IMG/VR virus record: IMGVR_UViG_3300023301_000062 | Coordinates: 1-29,399 of that record | Strand: one strand, 5' to 3' | From: a virus | DNA: 29,399 nt | Shown: piece by piece, positions 17,101 through 22,812 of the stretch | Numbering within the stretch: the first letter of the stretch is position 1 | Layout of the letters: each line of letters starts with the position of its first letter | Translations under genes and position numbers: made by a program | Notes under the pieces: generated by a model | The model's input: only the letters and a program-made list of their open reading frames with translations | Database searches by the model: none | Told to the model about the DNA's origin: nothing

Positions 17101-19545
17101 TTTAAAGGCGCTAACGAGACTAACCTGACCGCCCATGAACTGTTGCGAATGGGTAAGCACAACGATCAGGAACGTAAAACGGTCATTGAACAGACCACCA
17201 AAATGGTCCTTGAAAGCTACGCCGAGGCCGGGAAAACCCTGACCGAGGCGGGTACTAAGGCGATTACCCGGGTTATGTTGCGTACCGACATGGCGGCATT
17301 ACTGGGTAAATATAACCAGGCAGAACTGTTGGAACTGGTTCGAGATGAACAGGCACTGGATACTGCCATTGCGACCCACGAGAAGCAGATACAGGCCAGT
17401 GGACCTCAGCGACATTACTGGTCAAAGGGCGCGAAAGACCTGGGTTACTTTATGACGACCAACATCAACCGTAACGATAACCTAATGAAGAATGCCTATA
17501 ACCTGGCTCGACTGTTTGAGACTGATCAGGCCGGCAAGATCACCGAGACCAAAGCTGCCGAAGTTGAGGGTATTCTGGATAAGCTGGCGTCACTGTATGC
17601 CTTGAAGTACAGCCCCAGTAAAGATCGGGGACTGATGACAGAGATCATGAAGACAGAGCTTCAGCGAGGCAATGAAAGCGGTATTGAGATGACGTTGTTG
17701 ATGCACAAGAACATGAAAGAAAAGTCCATGGAAAGCCTGTTTGATAACAAACCGGCGCTGTTCATCAAGGGCTACACTAAAGAGATCTACAATCCCCACA
17801 AAGAAGTGGTGATTGCGGAAGGGGTAGACGGTGAGAACCTGGTTCGTAGTGGTGCACGTAAAGGCGCCCTGGTTCCCAATGACTCAGCCGACACGCCGAG
17901 TGAGAAGCACATCTACACCATAGAAGACGGTGGGCTCAATACCCGTGTGACAGGCATAACCTCTAATACGGGTAGCCGTAGACGAGGAGCCAGTGTGACC
18001 CGGGACCAGAGTGGTCAGCTTCGTAAAGACACCCTAAAGGACATCAAGCAGCAGAAGGCAGCGGCGATTGCCGATCAGTTCAAGCCTAATCCGAATTACG
18101 ATCCACGCAGGGAAGCCCCACAGAAAATGGTACCGCTGATGAATAATTACGGTCAGGCGGTTAACTACCAGTACATGATGAATGCCCAGACCAAGGACAC
18201 CTTGCTGGAGCGGAACAACCACATGCAGGATGTAATGGGCGCGATGGCCGGTAACATTGTGGACAAGGTAAATACCAAGGTTCACAACGAGACAGCCGTC
18301 AAGGCCTTGCACGAGCAATACACTGAGGAAGGTTTCAGCCGCCCGGATGCGTTCATCGAGATCAGCATGAACAGTACCGATCCTCAAATTCGTGAGATCT
18401 ACCAACTGTTACCAGACAATACCAAACGGGACATCCGTAAAGTATGGGGCCGTGAAGCCATGATGGTGCGTGTGGATCTGGTTGATTTGTTCTTTGGTTA
18501 CCGCAAAAAGAGCCTGTCGACAGCCTTTGATAAAAACGCCGATGAACGTAACGCAATGGAAAAAATATTCGTAGGTTTACTGGAATCCCCTGTATTCAGG
18601 ATGAATAAGAAAGCCGCGTTACGGGTGAGCCAAGCAGAAGACGTATGGCAGGCCCTGGTCAAAGAGATCAAGGATTTCCTAGTGATCAAGAACTTCTTCA
18701 CCTTACTAGGTAACACCACCAGTAACGTCAGTGAGTTGGTCTGGATGGGTGTACCTATCACCGACATAGTGAAGAATCACCGAATTGCTTTTAACGGAGC
18801 CATAAGTTATCAGCGGGATCTACACGAACTGATGAAGCTGGAATCTATGCGGGATATTGGGTACAACACCCAGTCTATAACCGAGCTGGATGCTCGAATC
18901 GTTGAACTGACCGATGCCCTGGCACGTAACCCTGTGAAGAATCTGGTCGATGCAGGGTTGTTCCAGACCATCGTAGAAGACGTGGATACCGTGGATGACA
19001 ACTACTCTTACAAATCCAAGTTGATGCGTAAGGTGGACAGTAAAACTCAGTGGATGCCAGAGGCTGTCAAGAACACTGGTAAGTTCTTCTATATGTCTCA
19101 TGACACACCGCTGTACAAGTTGATGTATCAAGGTACTCACCTGAGTGACTTCATTGCCCGGTACACCCTGTACGAGCACATGGTCAGCCGTAAGAAGAAC
19201 CCACTGACAGAACAAGAAGCTATACAGTTGTCGGTGGAGGCCTTCGTAAACTACGACATACCCACGCACCGGTTAATCCAGTATTTGAATGACATGGGCA
19301 TACTCTGGTTCACTAAGTATTACATGAGAATCCAGAAGGTCATTATGTTCCTAATGCGAGATAACCCGGGTCGGACAGTAGCTATGGGGTTGTTTGCCAA
19401 CTTCTTTGCAGGCTTCACAACGCTGATAGAGTCTGGCTTCTGGAACAAATTAGATACCAACCCACTTGGGGGCGGTGCCTTTGAGTACGTAGGTGCGGTT
19501 GATGAGGGCATCACCACACACTTGGCACAGAGTCTGATCAACTAA
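8188..19545 (+). CDS. Giant virion RNA polymerase, N4 vRNAP type
   Basis: A 3785-residue protein (N4 vRNAP is about 3500), ATG preceded by AAGGG. Residues about 1040-2080 hold a T7-family RNA polymerase. Motif A is EVDGVTNGP with catalytic D1613. Motif B, GRNLIKTPLTGMMFG, has R1715, K1719 and F1727, aligning residue for residue with T7 R627, K631 and Y639. Motif C, NIHDANG, has H2002 and D2003, preceded by MVHSADSA like the T7 VHSQDG segment. The DxxGR element appears as WINQR ending at R1468, just before NPQSSKLHR. N-terminal parts include a Gly/Ala-rich hydrophobic stretch (about 385-405) and a coiled coil (about 465-570). A zincin-like HELVH sits at 2474-2478. The long helical C-terminus is unrecognised. 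By analogy with N4 it is packaged, ejected with the DNA and transcribes early genes. Confidence 0.93.
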   Translation: MADFNANEYFSNAQANTPNPDGMDSFRALARGSNKEVSVVNATQRKVTALREAAYKREQTWAGQLDLNPGDVAGDVVNLGASAAAATTDAVGALVSAPNNLVAMGIELGTSDEAKEAYARHKRGEATEADMVILNQGNEGDNKLNAADGYVPAERTNAQGPEQSTILSRLDRSGELREQAQDINEFTDIRSIVDTTAREGMSDDLRSGGAEGIKQLDQASQDYENGELFSAAKNLALGLTDLVVEGGGAILNNKQAVLEYVAELAPDLILGYASRSALLLRNVGMGMNAFNSGMDKYAKENDGALPPKALQRYMSANAFGSALLDTVGELSILKSMQSGITAGVSLSRIGKATAREAVIEGSTEGLQTKLEAEARLDPASGAAIYEGAVIGTAAGGTATGAGRSVGELTGSTREQRQAKENIAEDKATATETFTKATESGNPSVYLDPKDTKNYDKSKAAAVLLANNQREETTPEQRTKNIAQVEELYKSAESDLKDMEAVAEKSTDEAAARQKRQLKKQNELLAAETDTDKVAEIQGNIDMLTDMIEKSEEAPAEKQKVVNARLKESREIFETIQQFRNAITQTDAVQNSEALKETAGITGDPKARDDVAPEDRAEAAGKLVTQSMASPDVLSIVDAQAMVDDTSNGLSGEQRQYLTSFADSMQKQDDAKSLNRTKNAIIKGEDGFRGIQDYRSLVNSALSSGDVEVAQAYAADLKAFSEGHTNKAKALSQAMKQFQSTGKPVQVVRGLTQGSWSISPDKLSGKEMADNQGLVVNAKSKNLVQAVRTEEKALIAANQEMENMMGLAQPSPSKKQPEVASSAEETVVDEIPETQADQRTTKDATEEVDTVTEPTEEQPVESGNVAEPTGDPVVRDGNDAPVTTPNKSSNAGVQDLRKLLREWKGLQATNREVQDTYAAAQKDESLETEALEDLAEKVDTDHREAIDVFDDNLETMENHPSPAVQEAIKDFKDDITYTGGEMDLDAVVDFLMDIGKKATEYDTATPDMFATQKTTPDLLPPPAEGVPVIDRNPNAPTEAVAPVIESGRLDSIKGKDTQVKGGLANNEFRGKHLISAYFNQTAGKDGSVTLRPLVQVKDFLTNLIGDNTLLSQFVTDKREDLSERATARDTMLTHFKETSTQWNAALDTLFKVQDKSDLRYKNLPQFLLDAEGNLPENVKTAISYAAWTYVAENANDTWMNSPEQINAILGQPSSKPVEPAATRLLGDKGTRANVVINSLGERAVKALGLKAHSDAPVNAQAQLESAMGAYVLALLMDQGLVKRPVVTSELLEREGDTTKLGHPFVRLARDWESTKKDPVDAAKVIGEKVRNTQGYLDSVFGVEPGLKEPSFEAEDFTQEKTKGTSQDVPGNMAEIQDVQAKRAWKVRTWLNGLWQSLDSDLQDDIIGIEDPTTAHVTARLGVQGRNDGLVREREQWDAFVEFMEKQGEDSLNAMDQAFYFMPNLWINQRAGLLSNTVNPQSSKLHRELMGMDAWKGEVSIDRSNEINKLFRANVALGLGIKADKKPMAGKDGSLAELDQRIKGPLFQAALAAIKRQQRGEDYLPADQENIAGAVKKAGENMHSLSALHAYARMEVAVKDGQKTFDPDMLMMEVDGVTNGPMLTLLMLGAANTTSGLFTFLNKGGFYEQGSGHKNFVSYKAEEGAEDLYETTTKTVNTKMASIVASTKRLAPVASAIQYVKGDFLSAKTGKVTGAGRNLIKTPLTGMMFGQEVKNGVGSMFNEFIDDTYAKVSQIARSTDTDLQKQEDVAVWVGHVNAMIVDKALAVPTDITPDAALEYEFSKEQSKKIRNGFNATVGAAVETTMDEMFGVFLARRKVLNQGAQVSAQLYTAMFEHLAEMKVQSLIKQGQLASREGTSKKNKGKTQALQDLSPTEIAEIKEQLKALKPVAHSAMSQAENNLDAGLFLPKESRKLSNDINYSQDVGLNKTVPSNTDSDGVKSMKTKGYKSVLEDPGVRTLILMVHSADSAISAYAYKQLSALNIHDANGLSIADVAKGARNLNEATHKVMLAFSVPLEIKATMERTVSGLHEFASMIEESPELQARLKQLEADYVERLDEVENAMFAASGLDWVSYVMKDVTDVAYRAEITKLEAMSVLAYVDQYAQEGGEFEVTDALRQEALDKLEQVRTESTGTNAAEMQVLSQRINAAVTGNTEVKAPAAKEVQDVESSYEPQVIASALKDWFSTKLNDLETLVRNTGTRDTIQREAVARLKVIAETYPALKSINATLEKVFPGTDQAKRRASWKSAILAQVQGRPVTTNSVLHAPIHAVLPLIDQLLTSEDTSAELKEGLTTARDAMVAQQATLAQAADRSLSGAMNAEVVEALASVYNGTRQTAYGELGTPAINSDTDMVAFMEGNPEMTAKDLMRYLDQRFKATNTNLDRTNRQLLAFLKQTVKGDMPVRYITRDTAETGLPQGDVSRAKGWYEPDVNNEHIGIKSPDFTHSGVSPELVLHELVHQALGSIVANEQAKPVSERGDAYELVNDLENLRKEAKKAIDSSEDVTLDLKYREAVSDLHEFIAWGMTNRDFQKDVLNTLVYDSTVKKGNKFITGMQKFIDKIAGLLFGARKDEAKTRGLSVLVANVSGLFGAAKEARTQATTGTQKTQTQQSTDPFDTVKAYSSEQIFDALGRNQTETLDPTYNEHLKDVLGGVVTQLHGPYGAYKVEAEQSATYGSEDVFLTSLMGKLPFASEIIGQPLKISQQEAFVLEQVEATVKASLNTSTAAYRELAKLYKETRTRLKPQDLFEGDWSQATPNERAEAEAQYTFIFTPKANADGTSDFLSRFAAMGLAYRPLQSKMMVATARDTSNLRDMKLGEKLKTIFDRLLVLINGRLTKTYAGQRADQKLSDLMDQLVSIESRRRTSLARHKNAAPSAIEGSYNKLSEGMKAKADKFGQSKFFRNSKNSFVEGTGVVVSMVAGERVRATFDNLENVRNRNFKERQGLISSVVTEFKGANETNLTAHELLRMGKHNDQERKTVIEQTTKMVLESYAEAGKTLTEAGTKAITRVMLRTDMAALLGKYNQAELLELVRDEQALDTAIATHEKQIQASGPQRHYWSKGAKDLGYFMTTNINRNDNLMKNAYNLARLFETDQAGKITETKAAEVEGILDKLASLYALKYSPSKDRGLMTEIMKTELQRGNESGIEMTLLMHKNMKEKSMESLFDNKPALFIKGYTKEIYNPHKEVVIAEGVDGENLVRSGARKGALVPNDSADTPSEKHIYTIEDGGLNTRVTGITSNTGSRRRGASVTRDQSGQLRKDTLKDIKQQKAAAIADQFKPNPNYDPRREAPQKMVPLMNNYGQAVNYQYMMNAQTKDTLLERNNHMQDVMGAMAGNIVDKVNTKVHNETAVKALHEQYTEEGFSRPDAFIEISMNSTDPQIREIYQLLPDNTKRDIRKVWGREAMMVRVDLVDLFFGYRKKSLSTAFDKNADERNAMEKIFVGLLESPVFRMNKKAALRVSQAEDVWQALVKEIKDFLVIKNFFTLLGNTTSNVSELVWMGVPITDIVKNHRIAFNGAISYQRDLHELMKLESMRDIGYNTQSITELDARIVELTDALARNPVKNLVDAGLFQTIVEDVDTVDDNYSYKSKLMRKVDSKTQWMPEAVKNTGKFFYMSHDTPLYKLMYQGTHLSDFIARYTLYEHMVSRKKNPLTEQEAIQLSVEAFVNYDIPTHRLIQYLNDMGILWFTKYYMRIQKVIMFLMRDNPGRTVAMGLFANFFAGFTTLIESGFWNKLDTNPLGGGAFEYVGAVDEGITTHLAQSLIN

Positions 19546-19549
19546 ACAC

Positions 19550-19582
19550 AAAAAAGCCCTGAGTAGGTATCAGGGCTTTTTT
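19550..19582. terminator. Bidirectional intrinsic terminator 1
   Basis: AAAAAAGCCCTGA at 19550-19562 pairs perfectly with TCAGGGCTTTTTT at 19570-19582 around a 7-nt loop. The A-run on the left and T-run on the right make it competent in both directions. It begins 4 bp after the vRNAP stop, so its main role is to end the rightward late transcript. Confidence 0.93.
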
Positions 19583-19604
19583 CTATTCACAAGTAATCGA
19601 GGTG

Positions 19605-19636
19605 AAAAGCCCCAGTAAATTTACTGGGGCTTTTTT
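19605..19636. terminator. Bidirectional intrinsic terminator 2
   Basis: A perfect 30-bp palindrome (19605-19634, arms AAAAGCCCCAGTAAA and its complement) extended by two more T. It starts 2 bp beyond the stop of the last leftward gene and so probably terminates the leftward transcript, while also backing up the rightward terminator 22 bp away. Confidence 0.92.
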
Positions 19637-19638
19637 GG

Positions 19639-19836
19639 TTACTTCTTTTGTTTGCGTCGGTCTCTGTCCTGTTGGGACTCCCATATTAGGTAGAAGATAC
19701 CTACGAAGATACCCACTACCAGTAAGATAAGTGAGCTTACTGTAGTAATAACAAAGAGGATGCTACTACTAAAGAAGATCAACACAGTAACAATGCCGGC
19801 CATTATGGCCATGCCTATAGTCCTTAAAAACCCCAT
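19639..19836 (-). CDS. Small membrane protein, two probable transmembrane segments
   Basis: A 65-residue protein; ATG preceded by AAGGGG at about 7 nt. Residues 5-52 are almost wholly hydrophobic (TIGMAIMAGIVTVLIFF, then ILFVITTVSSLILLVVGIFV), enough for two transmembrane helices with a short SSS-containing turn. The tail is strongly basic and charged (ESQQDRDRRKQKK) and probably cytoplasmic. It is the last gene of the leftward block. Size, topology and charged C-terminus would suit a small holin or another membrane-active phage protein, but no lysis partner is next to it, so the holin reading is only a possibility. Confidence 0.65.
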   Translation of the reverse strand: MGFLRTIGMAIMAGIVTVLIFFSSSILFVITTVSSLILLVVGIFVGIFYLIWESQQDRDRRKQKK

Positions 19837-19846
19837 AGGTTACCCC

Positions 19847-20269
19847 TTATGCAAAGAGGCTCTTGCTCTTAGGTGGGGCCACTGCTTCTTCTTCTTCCGC
19901 AGCGTCGTTACCCGCTTCAGCCGTGACATTCGGCTCAAAGGGAGGCGTGTCTTCTGCTTCCATTTTCACGTTATCGGGATCAGCTTCATCCACAGGTGTG
20001 GGTTCCACGACTGCTTTTGCCTTGGGTTTGTCGGGCGTAGGGGCTGTGCGTTTAACCGGTGCGGCCGGAGTGTCCTCTACCGTAGGTTGTGTGACTGCTT
20101 CGTTCACCGCACCGGAACCCAGGATGACTTCTGCATCAATGCTGGTGCCGCCTTTGCGGGTGACGGTGAACTTCACTTCTTGCACCGGACTGGTGATACC
20201 GTTCTTAGCAACGTAATCGCGGATTGCTTCTTCGATGCTGGATTGATCCATCGTGATATTGATTTTCAT
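19847..20269 (-). CDS. Acidic-tailed protein ending in KSLFA, function unknown
   Basis: A 140-residue protein; ATG preceded by AAAAGG at about 8 nt. Residues 1-55 look like a small alpha/beta domain (MKINITMDQSSIEEAIRDYV, then VKFTVTRKGGTSIDAEVILG). Residues 60-130 are a low-complexity, acidic, Pro/Ala/Glu-rich linker. The C-terminus PKSKSLFA closely resembles the PTKSLFN end of the putative ssDNA-binding protein encoded three genes upstream in the same direction. Lying between resolvase and membrane-protein genes, it is likely part of replication or recombination, but I do not recognise the domain. The acidic tail could mimic DNA or act as a docking arm. Confidence 0.7.
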   Translation of the reverse strand: MKINITMDQSSIEEAIRDYVAKNGITSPVQEVKFTVTRKGGTSIDAEVILGSGAVNEAVTQPTVEDTPAAPVKRTAPTPDKPKAKAVVEPTPVDEADPDNVKMEAEDTPPFEPNVTAEAGNDAAEEEEAVAPPKSKSLFA

Positions 20270-20287
20270 GGTTCTACCTTTTAGTGG

Positions 20288-20869
20288 TTATGCAGCTTGT
20301 GCTGCTTTTATGAACGAAACAGTTTGTTGAAACTGTGAGGTATTGATGCCGGCTTCAATCGCACCTATGGCATCAGCCATATGTTCAGCCTTGCCAGCAA
20401 TGACGGTGCGTAAGCCTTTCTTGGTTTGCATGGGCCAGAAGTCACCAGGATGATGTGTCATGGCTCGATCAATGATTTCGGCCTTACTGGCTGTCTTCTT
20501 GCCGACTGTGGCCAGCTTGACCTCCGTAGGAGTCACCTCAAAGAAGGGGGTACCGTTGGCGCGTAATGCACCTAGTATACCCACACATATGCCGTAAGAG
20601 GCCATGGCCCTGGCAGACTGGCTACCGACTGGGACTTCTACAAAGATCGCTTGAGCGTCCTGTACGGACAGCTTAATGCCTTGAGCCAGTTGATAGGCAC
20701 GCTCCAGATCCTTACTGTTTTGACGTACCTGCTTACCCGTTGGGAAAACAGGTGTGATCAGATCCAGACCTTTGATGTGAAGCGTGCCTGTGTCGGTGTC
20801 ATAGAGACCACCGGCTATACCCCAATTAGATAGGGATGGATCGAACCCAAGCACCCGGATTAAGCTCAT
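20288..20869 (-). CDS. RuvC-like Holliday-junction resolvase
   Basis: A 193-residue protein with the RNase H-fold layout of RuvC-type resolvases: first acidic residue D10 in LGFDPSLSNWG, second E78 in AIFVEVPVG, and C-terminal acidic motif AEHMADAIGAI with E162, H163 and D166. It would cleave branched DNA made during replication and recombination so that the genome can be packaged. Residues 85-130 (MASYGICVGILGAL, then VTPTEVKLATVGKKTASK) fit the family core. Its ATG overlaps the TGA of the upstream small gene (ATGA arrangement), giving translational coupling. The length is slightly above bacterial RuvC (about 170 residues). Confidence 0.88.
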   Translation of the reverse strand: MSLIRVLGFDPSLSNWGIAGGLYDTDTGTLHIKGLDLITPVFPTGKQVRQNSKDLERAYQLAQGIKLSVQDAQAIFVEVPVGSQSARAMASYGICVGILGALRANGTPFFEVTPTEVKLATVGKKTASKAEIIDRAMTHHPGDFWPMQTKKGLRTVIAGKAEHMADAIGAIEAGINTSQFQQTVSFIKAAQAA

Positions 20870-21129
20870 GAAACCTTGGCTCCTTGGCTCGCCTTGGGCA
20901 TCACGGTACCGGGTGGAATTTCCAGGTAGCCTTCTTCAAAGACAGTCTTGGGTGACCAGGAGTGGTACTCGTCTTCCGTGTCTTTGCTGTAGATGACGTG
21001 GTAGCCGGCTGCCAATGGGTCCATGTTCCCCGCCCGTGAAATCTGACGGATGGTGAGGAAGCCCCCGAAGGTCATAGGCTCAGCGTGTGCCTGCTTAATG
21101 CACTGGTAGTACTTGAGACGATCACGCAC
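20866..21129 (-). CDS. Small phage protein with YHSWSPKTVFEEGY motif, function unknown
   Basis: An 87-residue protein starting at GTG with GGAG 7 nt upstream; no ATG in frame fits better. It contains AEPMTFGGFL near residue 17 and GYHVIY followed by YHSWSPKTVFEEGYLEI in the C-terminal half. I recognise this pattern from small proteins in many unrelated phages, but know of no demonstrated function. Its stop overlaps the resolvase start, so both come from one message. A 15-codon leader ORF overlaps its start. Possibilities include a host-takeover or accessory recombination factor; the sequence gives no catalytic motif. Confidence 0.75.
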   Translation of the reverse strand: MRDRLKYYQCIKQAHAEPMTFGGFLTIRQISRAGNMDPLAAGYHVIYSKDTEDEYHSWSPKTVFEEGYLEIPPGTVMPKASQGAKVS

Positions 21130-21169
21130 TGGACATCTCCGCTTCCATTTTGGTATCCGTGTGGGACAT
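21122..21169 (-). CDS. Possible 15-residue leader ORF
   Basis: An ATG at 21169 with an AAGGA ribosome site 6 nt upstream opens a 15-codon frame (MSHTDTKMEAEMSSA) whose TGA overlaps the GTG start of the next gene. It contains the ribosome site of that gene. It may be a coupling or leader peptide, or just a spurious start upstream of the GTG. No family is recognisable at this length. Confidence 0.35.
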   Translation of the reverse strand: MSHTDTKMEAEMSSA

Positions 21170-21193
21170 GATTATTCCTTATTGGGGGTTATA

Positions 21194-21212
21194 GGGACCA
21201 CGTAGCGGTCCC
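21194..21212 (-). promoter_or_regulatory. Hairpin downstream of the ssDNA-binding protein gene
   Basis: GGGACC at 21194-21199 pairs with GGTCCC at 21207-21212 around a 7-nt loop, 16 bp beyond the stop of the ssDNA-binding protein gene. On the minus strand it is followed by TATAACC, not a T-run, so it looks like a weak terminator or mRNA-stabilising element. Confidence 0.45.
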
Positions 21213-21228
21213 CTTGATGAGACTTAAC

Positions 21229-21963
21229 TCAGTTGAACAGGGACTTGGTAGGCTTAGTGCCACCGCCTGCGGCCGCTGCCTTGGCTGGTGCGCCGGATGC
21301 ATCGTTTGCAGCAGAGGCCTTGTTACGAGTCTTACCGGTGTTCTTTTGGTCCCAAGTGTTGTAGAACGTAGGCTCCTCAGCGCCGGCCATGATTTCAGCA
21401 GTAGTCATCTGATCGCGCTCACGGAAGAACTTATCGATCTCGTTGGTTTCACGAGTTTCTCCAGTGTTGACGTAAACGCCGCTGTCGTTCTTGGCTTGCT
21501 TATCTACAATTTGCTTTTGCAGGCCTACAATGCCGCGTGTGCCCAGCAGTTCCATAGCCACTTCGACCTTAGTCATGATTTCGGCTTTGGCGTCAAAGTT
21601 GTAAACACCGATGGTTTTTTCTTCGGTATCTAGCTCAAGAACAGATTTACCACAAGCCAGACGTGTCAGGCTATTGGCGTGGTTAAAGCCAGGTAGGCCA
21701 TGCTTTTCACCCTTGGCGTTTTCATAGTAGTTCTTGTTGCCTTTGGCATCGCCGGATGCAATGCACAGACCTTCTTTGTACTCACCACCGTCATCGAACT
21801 TTAGGGTGAGGTTCATGAACAATGCACCGCTGGTTTTTTTCTCTAACCAAGCCATGGTGACTTCGTAAGGATAAAGACCACTTTCGCGTGGGCCAGTTGA
21901 GCCGGCAAAGTCTGTGCCTTCGGTAGTTTCTTGGTCTGTTTTTACTGTGTTAAGTAGTGACAT
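21229..21963 (-). CDS. Putative single-stranded DNA-binding protein (N4 gp45-like role)
   Basis: A 244-residue protein; ATG preceded by AAGGAA at about 7 nt. Residues about 20-165 form the likely binding domain (ESGLYPYEVTMAWLEKK, ALFMNLTLKFDDGGEYKEGL, then KNYYENAKGEKHGLPGF), rich in aromatic and basic residues as in phage OB-fold ssDNA-binding proteins. Residues 205-244 are a flexible Ala/Gly/Lys tail ending PTKSLFN. It lies between a Sak4-like ATPase and a resolvase, the usual recombination neighbourhood, and N4 encodes its ssDNA-binding protein in the comparable cluster. The tail is not the acidic type of bacterial SSB; it shares KSLF with a nearby protein. The assignment is from pattern and context. 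Confidence 0.7.
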   Translation of the reverse strand: MSLLNTVKTDQETTEGTDFAGSTGPRESGLYPYEVTMAWLEKKTSGALFMNLTLKFDDGGEYKEGLCIASGDAKGNKNYYENAKGEKHGLPGFNHANSLTRLACGKSVLELDTEEKTIGVYNFDAKAEIMTKVEVAMELLGTRGIVGLQKQIVDKQAKNDSGVYVNTGETRETNEIDKFFRERDQMTTAEIMAGAEEPTFYNTWDQKNTGKTRNKASAANDASGAPAKAAAAGGGTKPTKSLFN

Positions 21964-22018
21964 GAGATAATTCCTTCGGGTTTATGTTGTTTGGGCTGGT
22001 AACTTGGACTGCCTGAGA

Positions 22019-22750
22019 TCAGGCGTAGTATTCGTTCAAACGGTTGAAGACCAATTGCATGTTGTTGTCGGTGTAGGTTTCTTTGTTGTCGAACATTCCC
22101 ATGGGACCGCGAAGCCGTTCGTTGACGGTCTCTTTGGTCAGCTTGGTTTGGAAGACGTATTTGAATCCCAACATTTCTTCTTCGTCGGTGATGCTCAGGA
22201 GCTTGGATTCGTACTTGGACACATCCTTGAGCTTCACTTTCTTGGCGGCAACGACGCAGGAGAAGAACGACTCAATACCATTGTTCTTCAACGAACCTTT
22301 CACCGGTACTTTGGTTTCCATGACCATTTCACCTTCGTTGTAGGTATCGAGGGTGTGGGCAATGAAGACCACGTTCTTGCTGGACTTGGCGACGTACTGT
22401 TGCATTAGTTCCCGGAAGAACTCCGCAAAATCACCCCATGCACGCATCCCATTGGTGGAGTTACGGACGTAAAGGGATTCGTACAGATCCATCATGTACG
22501 TCAGGCTGTCCACGACAATCGTGTGGATGTTGTCCATACCTTCGGCGGCACCAAAGGCTTCGTGGACTTGGAGTGGGTCGGTGATGGTGTATTCATTGAA
22601 CTTGGATCGGAAGGGGAGGCGTTTTCCCGATTCGCAATTCAAATACATGACACCTTCTGGTTTATCCAGTGCCATCAGGGAGGCGGATTTACCGGCAGCC
22701 GATTTACCCACCAGCAGTACCAGGTGATCGTTAACGTCTTCTTGTTTCAT
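22019..22750 (-). CDS. Sak4-like RecA-family ATPase
   Basis: A 243-residue protein with Walker A GKSAAGKS (residues 15-22), Walker B TIVVDSL (about residues 77-83) and a conserved VVFIAHT segment (about 127-133), the layout of the phage AAA_24/Sak4 single-strand annealing or strand-exchange ATPases. N-terminal residues LVLLVGKSAAGKSASLMAL leave no room for an extra domain, so it is a bare RecA core. It probably works with the ssDNA-binding protein encoded next, which follows after 55 bp. An intrinsic terminator lies upstream of it, so it may be transcribed partly from its own promoter or by read-through. ATPase fold is firm; the Sak4 subfamily is inferred from size and neighbours. Confidence 0.85.
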   Translation of the reverse strand: MKQEDVNDHLVLLVGKSAAGKSASLMALDKPEGVMYLNCESGKRLPFRSKFNEYTITDPLQVHEAFGAAEGMDNIHTIVVDSLTYMMDLYESLYVRNSTNGMRAWGDFAEFFRELMQQYVAKSSKNVVFIAHTLDTYNEGEMVMETKVPVKGSLKNNGIESFFSCVVAAKKVKLKDVSKYESKLLSITDEEEMLGFKYVFQTKLTKETVNERLRGPMGMFDNKETYTDNNMQLVFNRLNEYYA

Positions 22751-22781
22751 AATATGGTTCCTATGTTTCTTAATGGATCAC

Positions 22782-22800
22782 AAAAGGGGCCGGAGCCCCC
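22782..22800 (-). terminator. Intrinsic terminator after the primase gene
   Basis: On the minus strand GGGGC (22799-22795) and GCCCC (22790-22786) enclose a TCCG tetraloop and are followed directly by TTTTGTGA. It starts 13 bp past the primase stop. It should reduce transcription into the ATPase and ssDNA-binding protein genes unless an antitermination or phage polymerase ignores it. Confidence 0.75.
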
Positions 22801-22812
22801 TGTGTAAAGTGG

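Noticed and set aside
19639-19836. Firm holin assignment for the 65-residue membrane protein
   Set aside because: Topology fits, but no endolysin or spanin gene is adjacent and it belongs to the replication-side transcript.
22004-22807. Plus-strand frames opposite the Sak4-like ATPase
   Set aside because: The minus-strand frame has Walker A and B motifs; the opposite frames have none and lack ribosome sites.
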